Origin: Pseudomonadota bacterium
Lineage (GTDB): Bacteria; Myxococcota_A; UBA796; GCA-2862545
Direction: 5' to 3'
Length of the DNA stretch: 64,000 bases
Assembly (NCBI GenBank): GCA_947505245.1
Contig: CANNIZ010000003.1
Span: 1-64,000, forward strand
The notes beneath the pieces were generated by a model. It had not been told where the DNA came from, made no database searches, and saw only the letters and a program-made list of their open reading frames with translations. Each line of letters starts with the position of its first letter. Within the stretch, counting starts at the first letter, position 1. This document shows positions 60,875-64,000 of the stretch, in pieces. The position numbers and the translations under genes are program-made.

Positions 60875-63249
60875 TGACGCTCGCCCCTACCCTGCCCGAG
60901 ACGCGTGATCCCCGTGGCTTTGGCGCGCTCGTCGCGCTGCACGAGGGCCGCGAGGTCGCGTTCCCGCTCACGTCGGTGCGCGTGCGCACGGAGATCGCTG
61001 GCGACTGCGCGCGCACGGTCGTCGAACAGTCGTTCGCGAACCCCCTCGGCGCCGTACTCGAGGCCGTCCACCTGTTCCCGCTGCCCGAGGACGGCGCGGT
61101 CGTCGATCTCGAGCTGTGTGTTGGCGATCGGGTGATCCGCGCCGAGCACCGCGAGCGCAAAGACGCCGAGCGCGTGTTCGCGGAGGCGCGCGAGCAGGGC
61201 CACAAGGCGGGCCTGCTCACCGCCGAGCGCGCAGACATCCACACGTTGCGGGTCACGAACCTGCCGCCCGGCGAGTCCGTGCGCGTGCGGATCGTCGTGG
61301 TCGAGCGGCTCGAGACGATCGACGGCGAGACGCGCTGGCGCTTCCCGACCGTGATCCCTCCGCGGTACCTGCCCGGGACCGCGACCGGTCATGACGGTGT
61401 GGGCGTGCTCCCCAACACCGACGCCGTGCCCGACGCGTCGCGCCTGCAGCCCCCGATGCGCCTCGCGGGCGGCACGCCGCTGGACCTCGAGGTCCACGTC
61501 GCGGGGCCGATCGCCGGGGTGCGGAGCTCGCTGCACGCCATCCGCCTTGACCTCGACGACGGCGGGATGCGGCTCGCACCGTCCGCCACCTCCACCTGCG
61601 ACCGGGACTTCGTGCTCGCGTTCAAGACGCGGACGGCGGCGGTCGCGCTCCACGCGTGGACGGACGGCAAGTTCACGCTGGTGCGGGTCGAGCCGCCGAT
61701 CGTCGCCCGCCACGTGGTGCCGCGCGACGCCGTGTTCGTCGTCGACATCTCCGGGTCGATGTCCGGTGAGAAGATGGTCGCGGCGAAGCGCGCGCTGACG
61801 ACCGCGCTGCACGGCTTGAGCCCGGGCGACCGGTTCGCGCTGATCGCGTTCGACGACCACCTCGAGCGGTTCCGCCCCGAGCTCGTCGTGTACGACGACG
61901 CCGCGCTGACCGCGGCGGACAAGTGGATCGACGCGCTGCACCCCCGCGGAGGCACGGAGATGTTGCCCGCGCTCCAGGCTGCGTTCGATGGCGAGACCCC
62001 CGAGGGACGCGTCCGCACCGTCCTGTTCGTCACCGACGGGCAATCGCAAGACGAAGAGCGACTCGTCGCGGCTGTCGCGAACCGCCGCCGCGTGGCGCGG
62101 CTGTTTACGCTCGGCATCGACACCGCCGTGAACGGCTCGTTGATGAAGCGCCTCGCGCGCGTCGGCGGCGGCGTCGCCGAGCTTTGCGCCCCGAGCGACG
62201 ACATCGAAGGCGTCGTCGCCCGCATCGAGGCGCGGTTCGGCTCTCCCGTCGCTACGGAGGTGGTCGTCAGCGGTGGGGTCGCCGCGCGGCCCGACGCCCA
62301 GACGCTGTTCACCGGGCGCCCCGCGTCGTTCCTCGTCGAGGGCGCACCGAGCGTGATCGCCGTCACCGCGAACACCGCGACGGGGTCCGTCGCGCTGTCG
62401 ATCGTGCCCGCGCGATCATCGCTGCCGCTCGGCCCCTTGTGGGCCCGCGAGCGCATCACCTGGCTCGAAGACCGGCTCACGCTTCGGCCGCACGAGGAGG
62501 AGGCGCTGCGGCCCGAGATCCTCGCGACGAGCCTCGCCCACGGGGTGTTGTCGCGGTTCACCGCGCTCGTCGTGGTCGACCGAGCCACCCGCACCGACGG
62601 GAAGCCGGTCGAGGTGGTGCAGCCGGCCGAGCTTCCCGCGGGCTGGTCGGAATCGTTCCGCGGCGCCCCACCACCGTCCCCTCCCCCCGGTGCGAGCGGC
62701 GGCGGCGGCATGATGCGCAGCGTCGTGGTCGGCGCCGTCGGTGCGATTCGCTCCCTGGCGATGGCTGCACCCATGCCGAAGAAGGCGAAGGGGCGCGCGC
62801 GCTTGGACGCGATGGAGATGGAGATGGAGATGGAGATGGAAATGGCCCGGGCTCCCGCGCCGCCGATGATGGCCGCGGCGCCGTCAGGGGCGGCACGGGA
62901 AGAAAGGGCAATGGCCGACGCGAAGCCCGCCGATCCGGCGAGCGCGCTGGCGCGGAGCCAGGGTGCGGACGGAAGCTACGGGTCGGACGCGCGTCGCACC
63001 GCCGCCGCCGTGCTCGCGCTCATCCTGCTCGGCAGCACGCGCAGCGCGGGAGTCCGCCAGCGCACGGTCGCCAAAGCGTTCGCGTGGCTCGAGTTGCACG
63101 CTCCCGCACAGGCGCGCGTGGTGCTCACGTTCCTCGACCGCGCCGAGGCGGGCCAGGCCGTCGCGGTCGACGACGTCGTGCGCGCGTTCATCGACGCCGG
63201 GACCGAAGGGGCGCTGTTGCGGAGCGTGATCGACGTTACGCGGGGGTGA
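60871..63249 (+). CDS. VIT and VWA domain protein
   Basis: This 792-aa protein has an N-terminal VIT domain (FPLTSVRVRTEIAGDCARTV, EQSFANPLGAVLEAVHLFPL, DAERVFAEAREQGHKAGLL). A VWA domain follows with an intact metal-ion-dependent site: DISGSMS near residue 292, plus the Thr and Asp of the FVTDGQSQDEER loop. The C-terminal third is Pro/Ala-rich with a short Met-Glu repeat (codons at 62812-62844), and then helices. Such proteins bind ligands in a Mg-dependent way, often in membrane or surface complexes. It is first in the operon after its regulator. Confidence 0.88.
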   Translation: MMTLAPTLPETRDPRGFGALVALHEGREVAFPLTSVRVRTEIAGDCARTVVEQSFANPLGAVLEAVHLFPLPEDGAVVDLELCVGDRVIRAEHRERKDAERVFAEAREQGHKAGLLTAERADIHTLRVTNLPPGESVRVRIVVVERLETIDGETRWRFPTVIPPRYLPGTATGHDGVGVLPNTDAVPDASRLQPPMRLAGGTPLDLEVHVAGPIAGVRSSLHAIRLDLDDGGMRLAPSATSTCDRDFVLAFKTRTAAVALHAWTDGKFTLVRVEPPIVARHVVPRDAVFVVDISGSMSGEKMVAAKRALTTALHGLSPGDRFALIAFDDHLERFRPELVVYDDAALTAADKWIDALHPRGGTEMLPALQAAFDGETPEGRVRTVLFVTDGQSQDEERLVAAVANRRRVARLFTLGIDTAVNGSLMKRLARVGGGVAELCAPSDDIEGVVARIEARFGSPVATEVVVSGGVAARPDAQTLFTGRPASFLVEGAPSVIAVTANTATGSVALSIVPARSSLPLGPLWARERITWLEDRLTLRPHEEEALRPEILATSLAHGVLSRFTALVVVDRATRTDGKPVEVVQPAELPAGWSESFRGAPPPSPPPGASGGGGMMRSVVVGAVGAIRSLAMAAPMPKKAKGRARLDAMEMEMEMEMEMARAPAPPMMAAAPSGAAREERAMADAKPADPASALARSQGADGSYGSDARRTAAAVLALILLGSTRSAGVRQRTVAKAFAWLELHAPAQARVVLTFLDRAEAGQAVAVDDVVRAFIDAGTEGALLRSVIDVTRG
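62812..62844 (+). repeat. ATGGAG hexanucleotide repeat
   Basis: Five copies of ATG GAG (the last GAA) plus ATG encode MEMEMEMEMEM inside the linker of the VIT/VWA protein. It is prone to length change in multiples of two codons without a frameshift. Confidence 0.9.
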
Positions 63250-63908
63250 TGCGCCTCGCTGTCGATCTCGGACTCAACGTCGTGTGGCCCCTCGTGTTCC
63301 TGTGGGGCCTGTCCGACCGCTTCACGCCCCTCGTCGGGCTCGGGCTCGCGCTGATCGGGCCGCTGATCGCCGCGCTGATCACCATCGTTCAGCAGCGGCG
63401 CGTCAGCGGTCTGTCGGCGCTCGCGCTGATCGGCGTGCTCGTCTCGGGTGGCATCGGGGTCCTCCAGCTGGACGCCCGCTGGTTCGCCGTAAAAGAGGCC
63501 GCGATCCCCGCGATCATCGGCGCGCTCACCGCCGCGTCGTCGCGTACCCGCTACGCGCTGGTGCGCACCGCGTTCACCGAGATCCTCGACGGGGTGAAGC
63601 TCGAGGCCGCGCTCGCGAGCCGCGGCGCGCAGGCAGCGGCCCACGAGGTGATGGCGAAGGCGACGGTTCGCATGGGCGGCGTGTGGCTGTTCCTCGGCAT
63701 CGCGTCCGGCCTGCTCGCCTTCGCGATGGTGTCGGGCGCCCCCGGCACGCCGGCCTACAACGAGGACGTCGGGCGCTACACGGCGTGGAGCTTCGGCCTC
63801 GTGAACCTGCCCTCGATGGCGGCCATGGTGTGGGTGATGCAAAAGGCGCTCGACGAGGTGGCGGCGCACTCGGGCATCGCCATCGACGATCTCGTCAAAG
63901 CCGCGTGA
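63249..63908 (+). CDS. VC0807-like membrane protein
   Basis: This 219-aa protein has six hydrophobic segments, e.g. VVWPLVFLWGLSDRF, LVGLGLALIGPLIAALI, LSALALIGVLVSGGIGVLQ, VWLFLGIASGLLAFAMV. The strand LDARWFAVKEAAIPAIIG matches the VC0807 family core, a six-helix protein of unknown function. The ATG overlaps the upstream TGA by one base (TGATG), so it is coupled to the VIT/VWA gene. Confidence 0.8.
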   Translation: MRLAVDLGLNVVWPLVFLWGLSDRFTPLVGLGLALIGPLIAALITIVQQRRVSGLSALALIGVLVSGGIGVLQLDARWFAVKEAAIPAIIGALTAASSRTRYALVRTAFTEILDGVKLEAALASRGAQAAAHEVMAKATVRMGGVWLFLGIASGLLAFAMVSGAPGTPAYNEDVGRYTAWSFGLVNLPSMAAMVWVMQKALDEVAAHSGIAIDDLVKAA

Positions 63909-64000
63909 GGCGCATCTCGACCGGGCCGCCCATCACACGGCCCCGCAGCGTGAGGCGATCGCCGTCGATCGACCACACCCAGGTGTCGTCCATCAGCGCG
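63895..64000 (-). CDS. 3' end of a minus-strand gene (partial)
   Basis: The minus strand from the right edge reads DDTWVWSIDGDRLTLRGR, then VMGGPVEMRLTRL and TGA at 63895. The alternation of hydrophobic and charged residues fits the final strands of a folded domain rather than a chance frame. The gene continues beyond the window, so family and length cannot be judged. It overlaps the convergent VC0807-like gene by 14 bp. Confidence 0.6.
   Translation of the reverse strand, partial: ALMDDTWVWSIDGDRLTLRGRVMGGPVEMRLTRL

Noticed and set aside
60451-63249. Longer VIT/VWA protein starting at 60451
   Set aside because: The extra N-terminus is antisense-like Arg-rich sequence within the MerR gene; the ATG at 60871 overlapping the MerR stop is the coherent start.
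1-64000. CRISPR array, tRNA or rRNA genes
   Set aside because: No regularly spaced direct repeats of suitable size, cloverleaf or rRNA signature were seen on either strand.

Overview
The window is high-GC DNA from a predatory- or soil/marine-type 'delta' lineage, most likely Myxococcota or a close relative. Evidence for this is the many secreted lipoproteins, two proteins ending in a MYXO-CTERM-like tail (a Gly-Cys turn, a hydrophobic stretch, then an Arg cluster), a Cys/Asp-rich MopE-type repeat protein, and aerobic heme A biosynthesis genes. This assignment is inference; there is no rRNA or marker gene. I see no tRNA, rRNA, CRISPR array or intact insertion sequence.

Region 1 (1-11.2 kb) is accessory. 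It holds a broken zinc-ribbon repeat gene, small orphan genes, a three-HTH DNA-binding protein preceded by three iteron-like repeats, a single-chain GmrSD-type (DUF262 + HNH) restriction protein, a MYXO-CTERM-like lipoprotein overlapping a convergent serpin lipoprotein, a frameshifted TPR remnant, a hairpin-rich 310-bp gene-free stretch, a gene pair ending in a DUF4258-like protein, and a tyrosine recombinase with a phage-like neighbour. It reads as an integrative element or a patchwork of several.

Region 2 (11.3-29.6 kb) is mostly chromosomal housekeeping. It has a beta-helix/MopE-repeat surface protein, a glutamine amidotransferase plus Tat-exported phospholipase C-like enzyme, a TPR protein, ctaA-ctaB heme A synthesis, a paired active/inactive M16 peptidase, a branched-chain aminotransferase, an M20 amidohydrolase and secreted proteins of unknown function. 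A DUF4157-like protein with an HExxH motif (25.4-26.0 kb) stands out, because that family is a hallmark companion of extracellular contractile injection systems (eCIS).

Region 3 (29.6-50.7 kb) is an eCIS locus on the minus strand, in two apparent transcription units separated by a strong intrinsic terminator at about 35.8 kb. Unit 1 (49.9 to 35.9 kb) encodes an unknown protein, a DUF4255 terminator/cap, a large sheath, a small chaperone-like protein, a DUF6760-like protein, a second sheath, a tube protein with a 17-residue tandem-repeat N-terminus, a 1,577-residue Ala/Arg/Val-rich protein, a LysM baseplate protein with a roughly 470-residue low-complexity tail, and a spike. Unit 2 encodes a gp25-like protein, a baseplate-J-like protein, a tail-I-like protein and an accessory baseplate protein. 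No AAA+ ATPase, PAAR tip, recognisable fibre or conventional tape measure is present. Three structural proteins carrying extra repetitive or disordered segments make this the most unusual part of the window. A divergent acidic protein gene at 50.0 kb is a possible associated factor.

Region 4 (50.7-64 kb) holds an ArgE-like M20 deacylase, an operon of two beta-propeller lipoproteins and a small barrel-like protein, an M23 peptidase, a four-heme cytochrome c, a PLP enzyme of the D-cysteine desulfhydrase/ACC deaminase group, small envelope proteins, and a MerR-like regulator with a dyad-rich, apparently leaderless promoter heading a VIT/VWA protein and a VC0807-like membrane protein. The window ends inside a minus-strand gene.
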